Part shown: in pieces, positions 17,024-25,199 of the stretch
How positions within the stretch are numbered: the stretch's first letter is position 1
Layout of the letters: each line of letters opens with the position of its first letter
Assembly: GCA_050953505.1 (NCBI GenBank)
Contig: JBMNMU010000001.1
Span: forward strand, 2,108,001-2,172,000
Length of the DNA stretch: 64,000 nt
Direction: 5' to 3'
Source of the DNA: JBMNMU01 sp050953505
Lineage (GTDB): Bacteria; Bacillota; Clostridia; Peptostreptococcales; Anaerovoracaceae
Translations under genes and position numbers: made by a program
The notes under the pieces: model-generated
What the model was told of the DNA's origin: nothing
Database searches by the model: none
The model's input: only the letters and a program-made list of their open reading frames with translations

Positions 17024-17696
17024 TCCCATGACCTCCTTCCACCTTTTCCATTTTCCAATTTGGCACCTTGCAGACAGGACATAGTTCTGGCAGATTTTCA
17101 CCTATGTAAATAAAGCCGCAGATGGTACATACATATATGCTGGAATTTTCAATCATGGCTTCGCCTTCTTTATGATATCGGCTTAAAACAGAATTCAAAA
17201 TACGAGTTACCTTTTCACTCCAGGTCAGTGCTCTGAGAGCCCCTCGATCCTTTTCCTCCGAGGCTATGGCATTCGCATTTGGGATCCATTCCTCAAGGTC
17301 CTTTTCTATCATGTTAATCAGTTTATTGTAGTCTGCTTCTTCAGCAGGTGGAGCCACTGATTTGAAATACTGAGCTAGCTCCGCAAATAATGCTGCCTCT
17401 TCAGCTTTGTACTGCTTCTCGCAACCACGGGACAGATTAGTACAAAGAGCACTCATCTCTAATAAGGAAAATTCTTTTATATCTGTAGGTATTTGAACAG
17501 CTGCAGAAGACTTCTTTTCTGCTGGCTTTGCTGATTCATCTTGCTTATAAAACTCTGATTTTGGTGCAGCACAAAGTGGGCAAACCCACGATTCCGGGAT
17601 ATTATCCCATGATGTGCCGGCAGAAATACCTGATTCTGGTATACCTTTGGCTTCATCATAGACATACCCACAAATGGAGCAAACATATTTCGCCAT
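17016..17696 (-). CDS. Double rubredoxin-domain protein
   Basis: This 226-residue protein has an N-terminal rubredoxin (CSICGYVYDEAKGIP...WVCPLCAAPK, residues 5-50), a central helical region of about 110 residues with scattered Cys, and a C-terminal rubredoxin-like knuckle pair (CTICGFIYIG...LCPVCKVP). It should carry two iron centres and pass electrons to the rubrerythrin fusion whose gene overlaps its 3' end. The ATG at 17696 follows AAGGAGG and is preferred over an earlier in-frame start at 17732. The central region resembles a degenerate rubrerythrin-like helical bundle but lacks clear EXXH motifs, so I leave it unassigned. Confidence 0.85.
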   Translation of the reverse strand: MAKYVCSICGYVYDEAKGIPESGISAGTSWDNIPESWVCPLCAAPKSEFYKQDESAKPAEKKSSAAVQIPTDIKEFSLLEMSALCTNLSRGCEKQYKAEEAALFAELAQYFKSVAPPAEEADYNKLINMIEKDLEEWIPNANAIASEEKDRGALRALTWSEKVTRILNSVLSRYHKEGEAMIENSSIYVCTICGFIYIGENLPELCPVCKVPNWKMEKVEGGHGND

Positions 17697-17745
17697 GATC
17701 CTACCTCCTTTTTCTGGATAATATTTTAACATAATCTAGTAATGA

Positions 17746-17785
17746 AAGGAAGTGACAATTCAGAATCCTTCTTTTGTCACTTCAT
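17746..17785 (-). terminator. Hairpin after the DUF5714-like gene
   Basis: GAAGTGACAA (17749-17758) pairs with TTGTCACTTC (17774-17783). It sits between the DUF5714-like stop and the next start. The T-run is weak (CTTTCATT), so termination may be partial. Confidence 0.5.
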
Positions 17786-17795
17786 ATTACCTAAT

Positions 17796-18515
17796 CTAAT
17801 CTTTATTTGGATAAAATGGACAACCACCATAGATACACATATTATTGTCAGTAAATTGAGTACATATGTACCTGTTTTCCTGGCAGCTGCTGGGGAACCC
17901 AAAATCCCTTTTAGCCGACTGGATTGCAAGAATACTTTCCCTTTTACAACACCTAGGGCCTACATATTGGCTAATGTCAAGCAGAGCGTTAGCAGTCATC
18001 TTATTTACATCGCTCCGATCTTTTTCTGAATAGGGCGTGATTTTTTTAATAATGGAGTATGCAATCCCTACACCAACACCCGCTCCGCATGCACCATAAA
18101 ATCCGCATGCTCCACCTGGCACAGCTTTCCCACGCACAATAGCCTCCTCAATAAGAGCTGGATCTTTTTTATTCATAAGATTCCCATAAGCAGCGACTAA
18201 AATTGCTGGCACTATTGAATGATATTCTGGCCCATGCATATGTAGATATTTGGAATCAAATATCTCTAGGGCGATTTTCACGGGATCTACTGAATTAGAA
18301 TCTATGCAAATTTGCTTCACGATTTCCAGAATGTCTTTTCTGTGGCATTCATCGCATACATAATGGCCTTCTATGCAAAAAACATTAACTACTTCTTCCC
18401 TACCACAATAAAAGCAATTGATTCTAACCTTAACATCAGTAGAATAATACAATTTACTACCACAAACCATACAACCAAAATTGTGATTTGAGGCGATATC
18501 CTTATTCGTATTCAT
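17796..18515 (-). CDS. DUF5714-like cysteine-rich protein
   Basis: This 239-residue protein has an N-terminal zinc-ribbon-like pair (CMVCG at about residue 15 and CFYCG near 34), then CDECH. A second half is rich in Gly and Cys (PGGACGFYGACGAGVGVGIA, RCCKRE, CIYGGCPFYPNKD). It resembles the family I recall as DUF5714, seen in anaerobes near metal-cofactor genes. The start at ATG 18515 has only a weak ribosome binding site. It is downstream of the NifX-like/Mrp operon and in the same direction. No function can be assigned; metal or Fe-S binding is likely from the number of conserved-looking Cys. Confidence 0.65.
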   Translation of the reverse strand: MNTNKDIASNHNFGCMVCGSKLYYSTDVKVRINCFYCGREEVVNVFCIEGHYVCDECHRKDILEIVKQICIDSNSVDPVKIALEIFDSKYLHMHGPEYHSIVPAILVAAYGNLMNKKDPALIEEAIVRGKAVPGGACGFYGACGAGVGVGIAYSIIKKITPYSEKDRSDVNKMTANALLDISQYVGPRCCKRESILAIQSAKRDFGFPSSCQENRYICTQFTDNNMCIYGGCPFYPNKD

Positions 18516-18589
18516 CTATTATCGTGATTCTCCCATTCTAACCATCTAAAGGGTAACTTCGTTGAAACCGCAGTGCTTCATCTTACTTA

Positions 18590-18949
18590 TTATTTGCCAC
18601 AGCTATCGTGGTGCTGGTGCTCATGGCAAACTGAACCTGTAGAGCTTAGAGAGCCATCCAAATATGCTTCTACTACCTCTTTTGCGTTGCCACTTGCCCC
18701 TACAATTACTTCTATCCCTTTTTCATTGAAGATATCAATAGCGCCTCCACCCATACCACCGGAGATTACCACTTTCACTCCCTTATCATTCAAAAAGTTA
18801 GGAAGAAATCCAGGTCTATGTCCGGGGTTAGGTACTGATTCGCTCTTTATGATTTGAGTCCCTTCTGTATCAAAAATATTGAAGTTTTCACAATGTCCAA
18901 AGTGTTCTGCTACCATTTGGTTTTCACTTGCTACTGCTATTTTGATCAT
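18590..18949 (-). CDS. NifX/NifB-like Fe-Mo cofactor family protein
   Basis: This 119-residue protein has the dinitrogenase iron-molybdenum cofactor-binding fold (IAVASENQMVAEHFGHCENF at the N-terminus, then VVISGGMGGGAIDIFNEKGI). The HFGHC motif and the Gly-rich turn are typical. The C-terminus ends in a His/Cys tail (CHEHQHHDSCGK) that could bind metal. It starts at ATG 18949, next to the Mrp-like ATPase stop, with GGAGG inside the end of that gene. It is one of three NifX-like proteins in this region. There are no nif structural genes, so the cofactor may belong to another metalloprotein. Confidence 0.88.
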   Translation of the reverse strand: MIKIAVASENQMVAEHFGHCENFNIFDTEGTQIIKSESVPNPGHRPGFLPNFLNDKGVKVVISGGMGGGAIDIFNEKGIEVIVGASGNAKEVVEAYLDGSLSSTGSVCHEHQHHDSCGK

Positions 18950-18950
18950 C

Positions 18951-19790
18951 TTATTTTACCTCCATCTTTTCTATTTTCTTAGCTACAGGCTCTAGCCAGT
19001 TGCCATCAAAAAACTCTATCATTCCCTTATCGCAGGATTCTGCCACCTTTGGATCGATAGGTAATTTTGCAAGAATCTTCAATTGATGTTCTTGAGCAAT
19101 TTCGTCAATATGGCTATCACCAAATATTTGATAGTCTTTTCCATTATCCGGGCATCTGAAATAAGACATGTTTTCAACTAGCCCAATGACTGGTATACTC
19201 ATCATTTGAGCCATCTTAGCTGCTTTGGACACAATCATAGACACAAGCTCTTGTGGAGATGTAACTATAACGATACCGTCAACTGGAATGGATTGAAATA
19301 CCGTTAACGGAACATCACCTGTGCCTGGTGGCATGTCTACGAACATATAGTCTATATCCTTCCAAATAACATCCGTCCAGAACTGCTTTACCGCTCCAGC
19401 AATAATTGGCCCTCTCCACACCACGGGATCTGTATCATTTTCTAGAAGTAAGTTAATGGACATGATCTCGATACCTGTTTTCGTTTTCACTGGCCATATT
19501 CCTAAATCATTCGCTTTTGCTTTTTCTCTAACTCCAAAGGTCTTGGGAATAGATGGGCCAGTGATATCCGCATCCAGGATTGCAGTGCGATAGCCTAATC
19601 GGCTCATGGCCACTGCCAGCATCGAAGTAACTAAGGATTTACCAACGCCTCCTTTGCCACTTACAATACCAATTACCTTTTTAACCTTACTCATTTCATG
19701 CAATTTTTCTGTGAAATCAATTTGCTCTTCTTTTCTTTCTGCACAGTTTTCTGAGCAACTGCTACAGCTACTATTACAATTCTCGCTCAT
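18951..19790 (-). CDS. Mrp/NBP35-like P-loop ATPase (Fe-S carrier)
   Basis: This 279-residue P-loop ATPase has a deviant Walker A motif IVSGKGGVGKS near residue 40 and the Mrp motif VDMPPGTGDVPLTVFQSIPV. Its N-terminus is Cys-rich (NCNSSCSSCSENC), as in NBP35/Ind1-type Fe-S cluster carriers, and a YFRCPDNG segment lies in the C-terminal half. The ATG at 19790 has AGGAG upstream and starts just before the Cys cluster; a longer frame to 19835 lacks support. It sits in an operon with NifX-like, ferredoxin-ATPase and MBL genes and probably helps assemble or transfer Fe-S clusters. Confidence 0.9.
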   Translation of the reverse strand: MSENCNSSCSSCSENCAERKEEQIDFTEKLHEMSKVKKVIGIVSGKGGVGKSLVTSMLAVAMSRLGYRTAILDADITGPSIPKTFGVREKAKANDLGIWPVKTKTGIEIMSINLLLENDTDPVVWRGPIIAGAVKQFWTDVIWKDIDYMFVDMPPGTGDVPLTVFQSIPVDGIVIVTSPQELVSMIVSKAAKMAQMMSIPVIGLVENMSYFRCPDNGKDYQIFGDSHIDEIAQEHQLKILAKLPIDPKVAESCDKGMIEFFDGNWLEPVAKKIEKMEVK

Positions 19791-19866
19791 ACTTTTTCTC
19801 CTTACAATTGTGATTGATACATTCCCTCTTTGCAATCAGGTAATGTGTCGTTACTATAAGTTGTAT

Positions 19867-20691
19867 TTATATCCTAATTTCATTACCAGCTGATAAATAT
19901 TCGATACGATCACCCATAATCGATTTTAATCTGCCGAAAGGCTCCAGCCCAGTGCAATGACAGGTATAGAATTTAGCCTTTGTTTCTAATAGGTTGTTTC
20001 CAATTCTGTCAATGGCATCAAAACATTCCTGGGAGCCTGATGCTAGGCTGGAAAGATGAAATCCGCCAACCACATAATTTGGCATACGCCCCTTTAAGTC
20101 ATTAAAATGCTTTAAAATATTAACAATCCCATTATGGGAGCATCCCGTTACCAAAAGCACTTTTCCGTCTTCTTCAATGACTAAATTTTGCTCGTGGGCA
20201 AAGATATCTTCAACCATTTCCCCCCGCCCTGCCATTAGCAATCCTTTGTTTGATAACAATCTGGGTTCCCTTTGCTTGATGTTGGAGAACAATTGAATAC
20301 CTTTTGTAATAAAAAACCGATCAGAGGTTAACACAATTTGGCGATTATTTTTAAACTTCCTATCCAATCCAATGGATTCTAAATCACCATTAAGACGGCG
20401 AGCATAATATTTCTCAAATGCCAATCCCTGTACGAAAACTTCTGCCTTACTATTCTTTTGTAAAAAGGTTTTCAATCCGCCCCCATGGTCATAATGACCA
20501 TGGGAAATTATAAGATAATCAATATCCGAAATATCTACGTCCATTTTGAGAGCATTTTCATAAAAAAGACCGCTTGCCCCTACATCAAACAGGATTTTAT
20601 ATCCATGGGCTTCTATATAAAGGCTAAGGCCATGCTCACTCCCGATTTCCTCAGAGATCGAGGTGTTTTCTACTAGCGCTTGAATCCTCAT
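19867..20691 (-). CDS. MBL-fold metallo-hydrolase
   Basis: This is a metallo-beta-lactamase fold protein of 274 residues. The metal motif is SHGHYDHGGGL near residue 64, followed by GCSHNGIVNIL and VVGGFHLSSL. It resembles the dihydropterin-methyl-aminobenzene phosphate synthase-like branch of the fold, which is common beside the two ferredoxin-ATPases in anaerobes. It overlaps the upstream ATPase stop by 4 bp, so translation is coupled. The substrate is unknown. Confidence 0.85.
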   Translation of the reverse strand: MRIQALVENTSISEEIGSEHGLSLYIEAHGYKILFDVGASGLFYENALKMDVDISDIDYLIISHGHYDHGGGLKTFLQKNSKAEVFVQGLAFEKYYARRLNGDLESIGLDRKFKNNRQIVLTSDRFFITKGIQLFSNIKQREPRLLSNKGLLMAGRGEMVEDIFAHEQNLVIEEDGKVLLVTGCSHNGIVNILKHFNDLKGRMPNYVVGGFHLSSLASGSQECFDAIDRIGNNLLETKAKFYTCHCTGLEPFGRLKSIMGDRIEYLSAGNEIRI

Positions 20692-21575
20692 GACCTGAGC
20701 CCTCCATTTTCTTGAAATAGAAATTCCATCATCCTATGATAGATCCTTCTTACCGCTGTACCAGACGCACAGTCTATATCTACAATAGTCTGGCCACTAT
20801 TTATAGCTTTTACTGCATAGTGATCAAAAGGTATCCGGCCTAAAAATGCAAACCTTTGCTGTTTACAAAATTCTTCGATTTTTTCTGTGTTTTCTATACT
20901 GGTATCAAACTTATTGATGCATACTGCTATCTTAATACCAAATTGCTTTGCAGTTTTAATGACACGCTCCATATCGCTGATTCCCGAAACAGAAGGTTCG
21001 GCAACGATTAAGACAAGGTCTACACCACTGAGGGAAGCGATAACCGGACATCCTATGCCTGGCGAGCCGTCTATTATGGCAAGCTCTACATCATCACTAG
21101 CCGCAGATTTCATTTGTTTTTTTACCTCTGTAACAAGCATCCCTGAAGTACCACTGCCCATTTTCAACTGTGCCGTAGAAAACACCGTCTTCTTGTTGGC
21201 ATATAGCATCAGTTCTCCTGCAATGGCAGGTTTCAAAGATATAGCCTGTACAGGACATAACATTTCACATACACCACAGCCCTCACAAGCAAAGGGATCT
21301 ACCTTGTATGATTGCTCCAATGTGATAGCATCAAATCTGCAATGTAGTCTGCATATATCACACTGTTCGCATATCTTTGGGTTTATTTCGGCCTTAGGTA
21401 AGCCGTAGTAATCTGTTTTAACTGGATCAGTGGTTTGCCCTGTTATCAGGTGTAGATTAGGTGCATCCACATCACAATCTGCATAAGCCCTAGCTTCCGA
21501 AAGCTTTATAAAAGCACTCGCTACAGTGGTTTTTCCCGTGCCACCTTTCCCGCTAAGAATTAGAACCTGCTTCAT
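20688..21575 (-). CDS. MinD/Mrp-type ATPase with inserted ferredoxin domain (B)
   Basis: This 295-residue P-loop protein begins with ILSGKGGTGKTTVASAF. After the switch region (DCDVDAPNLHL) it carries an inserted two-[4Fe-4S] ferredoxin domain (CEQCDICRLHCRF and CEGCGVCEMLCPVQAI, residues 60-110). It then continues with IIDGSPGIGCPVIASL and AEPSVSG. It pairs with the homologous gene directly upstream; the two overlap by 23 bp. Such paired MinD-ferredoxin ATPases occur with NifX-like proteins and MBL proteins in many strict anaerobes. A role in Fe-S or metal-cofactor insertion is plausible but unproved. Confidence 0.88.
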   Translation of the reverse strand: MKQVLILSGKGGTGKTTVASAFIKLSEARAYADCDVDAPNLHLITGQTTDPVKTDYYGLPKAEINPKICEQCDICRLHCRFDAITLEQSYKVDPFACEGCGVCEMLCPVQAISLKPAIAGELMLYANKKTVFSTAQLKMGSGTSGMLVTEVKKQMKSAASDDVELAIIDGSPGIGCPVIASLSGVDLVLIVAEPSVSGISDMERVIKTAKQFGIKIAVCINKFDTSIENTEKIEEFCKQQRFAFLGRIPFDHYAVKAINSGQTIVDIDCASGTAVRRIYHRMMEFLFQENGGLRS

Positions 21576-22458
21576 GGTGCGCCTCCTTTTTTACTGCTTC
21601 CAGCAAGGAAGAAAACAGATCGTGATATTTTGAGCTTTCCAGAGCTGCAATCTGTGCCTTGGAATTTATTTCTCCTAGCTCTTTATCAAAGGGTATTTCA
21701 CCTAATACTTTAATGCTTCTTTCTTCACAAAACCTCTTTGCCGGGTTCTCTTCCTTTAAGCATTTATTTAAAATTACACCAAAAGGTTTATGAAATAACT
21801 TGACAAGCTCATATACTAAATTAAGATTATGAACCCCAAATATGGTTGGCTCCGCCACTAGTACACAATAATCCGCATCCTGTATACTTTCCATAACAGT
21901 ACAAGCGCTTCCCGGCGGACAGTCGATAAAGGTCATAGGAAGACTTTCTGTAGCTGCATGCCTATTTTTTGCCTCAGCTGCTTGCTCCGAATCAGTCAGC
22001 CCTTCAGCTAAAAGTCTTTTGATTATGGGAACACCTGATGCCTCGCCAGTAATCATTATTCCTGTATAGACTCTTATATCTTCTGAAATTCCTTTTTGAA
22101 CCTTACCGATAGGCCTGTCTCTTTCGATCAATGCTCCTTCCGGACACACTAGAAGGCAACCTCCGCAGGAATGGCAAACCTCTTCAAAAATAATAAGCCT
22201 ATCCTTAATATGAGCAAGTGCATTGAATTTACAAAATTCCACACATTCCCTGCAACCATTGCAAATATCATTATCTACATGAGGAATTTTTACAACTATC
22301 TCGTCCTCTCGAAGGATATGTGGCTTAAAAAACAGATGTCCATTGGGTTCTTCCACATCGCAATCAATGTAAATAGCATCTTTTGCTACTGTTGCCAGAT
22401 TCACTGATACCAATGTTTTTCCCGTACCACCCTTGCCACTTAGCACAGCGATATTCAT
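21553..22458 (-). CDS. MinD/Mrp-type ATPase with inserted ferredoxin domain (A)
   Basis: This 301-residue partner of the next ATPase has Walker A VLSGKGGTGKTLVSVNLA, DCDVEEPNGHLF, and a ferredoxin insert (CNGCRECVEFCKF and CHSCGGCLLVCPEGALI), followed by FIDCPPGSACTVMESI and AEPTIFG. The start at ATG 22458 lies one base beyond the upstream NifX-like stop; the longer frame to 22503 would run into that gene. The SPGIGC and PPGSAC motifs of the two paralogues differ slightly, so they may form a heterodimer. Confidence 0.88.
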   Translation of the reverse strand: MNIAVLSGKGGTGKTLVSVNLATVAKDAIYIDCDVEEPNGHLFFKPHILREDEIVVKIPHVDNDICNGCRECVEFCKFNALAHIKDRLIIFEEVCHSCGGCLLVCPEGALIERDRPIGKVQKGISEDIRVYTGIMITGEASGVPIIKRLLAEGLTDSEQAAEAKNRHAATESLPMTFIDCPPGSACTVMESIQDADYCVLVAEPTIFGVHNLNLVYELVKLFHKPFGVILNKCLKEENPAKRFCEERSIKVLGEIPFDKELGEINSKAQIAALESSKYHDLFSSLLEAVKKEAHHEAGSNS

Positions 22459-22459
22459 C

Positions 22460-22828
22460 TTAATTTCCGGCCTTCCCATGAAATCCGGCATGGATTTCTT
22501 CAAGCAAAGCTAGTTTACCATCTATAAACTGAAGGATATTTTCTAGCGCATTGCCAGGGGCTGTTTTATATATTTTAATATCTGCCGCCTTGAGAACTTC
22601 AGCTGCATTTTCACCCAGCCTTGGTGTTAATAGAACATTTGCCTTGCTATCTACAACAATTTGAGCAGCTTTAATTCCAGCACCACCTGCACTTGTTGCA
22701 GCACTGTTGTCAATAAATACACTTTCCTCCGTATCGGTATCATATATAAGGTAGTAGGGTGTACGACCAAAGGATACACATACATTAGAATCCAGAGACT
22801 TTTCGTCAGTGGGTATTGAAATTTTCAC
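22460..22828 (-). CDS. NifX/NifB-like Fe-Mo cofactor family protein
   Basis: This 122-residue protein has the NifX-like N-terminus MKISIPTDEKSLDSNVCVSF, followed by GRTPYYLIYDTD and GIKAAQIVVDSKANVLLTPR. It is closely related to the protein encoded at 24217-24582; both share the signature SLDSN/SVDSN...F-GR-PYYLIYDT. It lies in the operon between a C_GCAxxG protein and the paired ATPases. It may carry a metal cluster to the ATPase complex, but no target is evident. Confidence 0.88.
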   Translation of the reverse strand: MKISIPTDEKSLDSNVCVSFGRTPYYLIYDTDTEESVFIDNSAATSAGGAGIKAAQIVVDSKANVLLTPRLGENAAEVLKAADIKIYKTAPGNALENILQFIDGKLALLEEIHAGFHGKAGN

Positions 22829-22845
22829 AAAATCCCCTCCATTTC

Positions 22846-23286
22846 TTATTCCACGATATCTTTTTCTTGCAAATAAGTCATTAACAACTTGCCAGTATTA
22901 CCTGTGATTTTAAGACATGTCTTTAAATGCTCTGGAGTGTCAAATGGGGATTGGTTAAGAACCCTACAGCAGGTTGCGCCAAAGGTTTCTACAAACTTAT
23001 CGTGAAACTCCTGTGCATATTTGTATGTTTGATGACGATCTTCTTTATTGGATGTTCTCCCTAATTTCATATCTAAAGCAACGATGGATGCTGTTAAAGC
23101 ACCACACATACATCCCGCTTCTCCCAGACCACAGCCAAAACCTGTCATGAGCTTTACCATGTCTGGGTCCATTTCAGGGGCTAAATATTCCCTAAAAGTT
23201 AAAAAAATTGATTCTGCACAGTTATAACCTTCCTTAAAATATGAACCTGCCTTATTTCTTGCTTCAATTATTAAATCCTCATTCAT
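22846..23286 (-). CDS. C_GCAxxG_C_C family protein
   Basis: This 146-residue protein shows the full family signature: YNCAESIFLTF near residue 22, TGFGCGLGEAGCMCGALTAS near residue 50, and later Cys in GATCCRVLN and LKTCLKI. These proteins are thought to bind a metal or act in redox chemistry; in many genomes they sit by Fe-S or molybdenum genes. It is in the same operon as the DUF134 regulator (upstream) and a NifX-like protein (downstream by 17 bp). The related but more divergent protein at 9334 belongs to the Mop cluster. Confidence 0.85.
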   Translation of the reverse strand: MNEDLIIEARNKAGSYFKEGYNCAESIFLTFREYLAPEMDPDMVKLMTGFGCGLGEAGCMCGALTASIVALDMKLGRTSNKEDRHQTYKYAQEFHDKFVETFGATCCRVLNQSPFDTPEHLKTCLKITGNTGKLLMTYLQEKDIVE

Positions 23287-23331
23287 AATTAAATCCTCCC
23301 CATTTGCTATTTTTTATTTTTGAATATGCAA

Positions 23332-23709
23332 TCAATCTCTCCGATTCCCATCCTGTGAATTTTGTCTGCCTTGCCTATGTCTACGGCATCCACGCCCGCA
23401 TCCATTTCCTAGTCCATCACAAAGCCGATATTCTCCACCCTCAATAAGAAGTACTTTACCATTTACCAACGATTCAGCTAGCTTTTTTCGTGCTTCGGTA
23501 TATATCCCTTGAACCGTAGTTCGTGCTACATTCATTTGCTTTGCACATTCTTCCTGGGTAAAACCTTCCAAATCGATGAGCCTTATTGCTTCATATTCAT
23601 CAACTGTCATATTTACAAAACTTTTACCGTCTGCAGGTGCACCAAGAGGTCCAAATCTATTGCGCTGTGGTAAACAGCATACTTTTCGCCATTTCATGGG
23701 CCTTGCCAC
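23332..23709 (-). CDS. DUF134 HTH DNA-binding protein
   Basis: This is a DUF134-family protein of about 125 residues. The N-terminus MARPMKWRKVCCLPQRN, a following FGPLGAPA, and a sigma-70 region 4-like helix-turn-helix (MTVDEYEAIRLIDLEGFTQE, then CAKQMNVARTTVQGIYTEAR) are typical. The tail is Gly/Arg-rich with Cys (GNGCGRGCRRHRQG). I start it at GTG 23709, eight bases after GGAGG, rather than at the ATG at 23724 whose own bases form that ribosome binding site. As the only DNA-binding protein in this operon it is a candidate for binding the paired palindromes at 24101-24144 and 25200-25245. Confidence 0.85.
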   Translation of the reverse strand: MARPMKWRKVCCLPQRNRFGPLGAPADGKSFVNMTVDEYEAIRLIDLEGFTQEECAKQMNVARTTVQGIYTEARKKLAESLVNGKVLLIEGGEYRLCDGLGNGCGRGCRRHRQGRQNSQDGNRRD

Positions 23710-23794
23710 AATCTTCACCTCCATTAATATATTACTGTGCAGCCCTACAGTAGCAGAAATAACCGGATTCCCTCCGGTTATTTCTGATTTCCGT

Positions 23795-24076
23795 TTATAG
23801 GTCCTCTAACTCTTTCGTGATCATTTCAAGGCTATTTTCTAATGCTGATTTTTGGTCTTGTAGTAATTCTTTTCGAGTCTTAGAGGATGCCAGGCCAGCA
23901 GCGAAACCTCTACCAAAACCAAATCCTCCGCCACCAAAACCACGTCTAAAGCCAAGTCCTGGTCCCATTTCTAGACCAACACCATATCTTGTTGCATTTT
24001 GGCTTGTGCAAAGCCCGAAGCCTTTTCCTGTCATAGGACCTGCCCCGGTTGGGCCTGTTCCATCTCTTCTTGGCAT
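23795..24076 (-). CDS. DUF5320-like Gly/Arg-rich small protein
   Basis: This 93-residue protein starts MPRRDGTGPTGAGPMTGKG, the hallmark of DUF5320 proteins. A Gly/Phe/Arg-rich middle follows (FGGGGFGFGRG) and then a coiled-coil tail (LLQDQKSALENSLEMITKEL). These proteins accompany DUF134 and NifX-like genes in anaerobes and have no assigned function that I know. The ATG at 24076 has GGGAGG upstream and is preferred over 24106. It appears to be the first gene of the long DUF5320-DUF134-NifX-ATPase operon. Confidence 0.85.
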   Translation of the reverse strand: MPRRDGTGPTGAGPMTGKGFGLCTSQNATRYGVGLEMGPGLGFRRGFGGGGFGFGRGFAAGLASSKTRKELLQDQKSALENSLEMITKELEDL

Positions 24077-24100
24077 GTCATTCACCTCCCTTATAGTTAA

Positions 24101-24145
24101 TGACATATGTCAATTATATTGTACCTCATTTCTGACATATGTCAA
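24101..24145 (-). promoter_or_regulatory. Promoter with paired TGACATATGTCA operators (DUF5320 operon)
   Basis: Two perfect palindromes TGACATATGTCA lie at 24101-24112 and 24133-24144, 32 bp centre to centre. On the minus strand the upstream copy forms a TTGACA -35 box (24145-24140), followed 16 bp on by TACAAT (24123-24118). The other copy is just downstream of the -10. This layout suits a repressor bridging two sites. Confidence 0.75.
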
Positions 24146-24216
24146 TAACTATTTTCCGTAAAAGTTACTTTCACTTTGTATGTATTGGTTTTTGATATGC
24201 CTTCTCATAAGAAGTC

Positions 24217-24582
24217 TTATACATCTGACCCTGGATTTCTTTGTATAAACTTGTCGAGCAAACTTAATTTACTATTATTAAAGGCTTCTAAATTTTCTTT
24301 AATTGTTCCTGGCATTGCCTCATATACTAATACCTCTGCATTTCTCAGTATTTTTTCTGCGTTTTCTCCACATTGTAATGTAATAACAGCCTTTATTCCA
24401 TTATCAGCTAGCACCTCAGCAGCCCTGAATCCCGATGCTCCTTGAGCAACTACAGCCCTATGATCTAGATAGCTTATTTCTTTGGAATTTGTATCGTATA
24501 TCAGGTAATAGGGCGCCCTTCCAAAGGTTTCGTGAATATTGGAATCCACTGATTTTTCACTAACGGGAAATGCAAGTTTCAT
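24217..24582 (-). CDS. NifX/NifB-like Fe-Mo cofactor family protein
   Basis: This 121-residue NifX-like protein starts MKLAFPVSEKSVDSNIHETF and continues GRAPYYLIYDTNSKEISYLD and VAQGASGFRAAEVLADNGIK. It is a close paralogue of the 22460-22828 protein. The ATG at 24582 has AAAGGAGG upstream. It stands alone between the DUF5320 operon and the NifU-like gene, and may be read from the NifU promoter. Confidence 0.88.
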   Translation of the reverse strand: MKLAFPVSEKSVDSNIHETFGRAPYYLIYDTNSKEISYLDHRAVVAQGASGFRAAEVLADNGIKAVITLQCGENAEKILRNAEVLVYEAMPGTIKENLEAFNNSKLSLLDKFIQRNPGSDV

Positions 24583-24675
24583 TATGACACCTCCTTTCAA
24601 CCTAAAGATTTATAAAAGTGAAATCAAGATTAATCGCAAGCATATTGTAAGAATCTCAAATAAATTTTTGACAAC

Positions 24676-25074
24676 TTACAGGTTTTTTGATTTTTTATAA
24701 TAATCTTGGATTGCTTTTTTCAATGCGGCAGGGCCCAGTAATGAGCAATGAAGCTTTTCTTCAGTGAGTCCGCCTAATGCATCTGTCACATCATTTTCTG
24801 TTATTTTCATTGCTTCTTCTAAAGTCTTTCCTTTGGCAAGCTCCGTTGTCATACTACTTGTAGCAATGGCTGCAGAGCAACCATAAACCTTAAAATAGAT
24901 ATCCTCAATCTTATTTTCATTTACTTTAATGCCTATGATAAGATAGTCGCCACAATAGATATCTCCCGCTCCGCCTTCTCCATCTACATCATCAATGTAC
25001 TCTGTGTTTCTGGGGTTGTAGAAATGATCCATAAAAACTTCAGAAAAAACTTCATTACAAATTTCGTTATTCAT
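24676..25074 (-). CDS. nifU: NifU/IscU-like Fe-S scaffold protein
   Basis: This 132-residue scaffold of the NifU N-terminal/IscU type has the three Fe-S-ligating Cys in context: GDIYCGDYLI near residue 42, VYGCSAAIATSSMTTEL near 66 and LHCSLLGPAALKKAI near 109. The N-terminus FMDHFYNPRN is typical. It assembles [Fe-S] clusters delivered by a cysteine desulfurase; no desulfurase gene is in this window. It starts at ATG 25074 with GAAGGATT. Its promoter shares the operator palindromes of the DUF5320 operon, so cluster assembly and the NifX/ATPase system are probably co-regulated. Confidence 0.9.
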   Translation of the reverse strand: MNNEICNEVFSEVFMDHFYNPRNTEYIDDVDGEGGAGDIYCGDYLIIGIKVNENKIEDIYFKVYGCSAAIATSSMTTELAKGKTLEEAMKITENDVTDALGGLTEEKLHCSLLGPAALKKAIQDYYKKSKNL

Positions 25075-25199
25075 ATTAATCCTTCTTTATGCTTTATTTA
25101 TTTGATCTACGGTGAATAACTGAAATAGTAAGACCTCTATACAAGTAAATAAAGTTTAGGAGCCTTTTTACGGAAGTGTCACTATTTCCAAATTATTCT

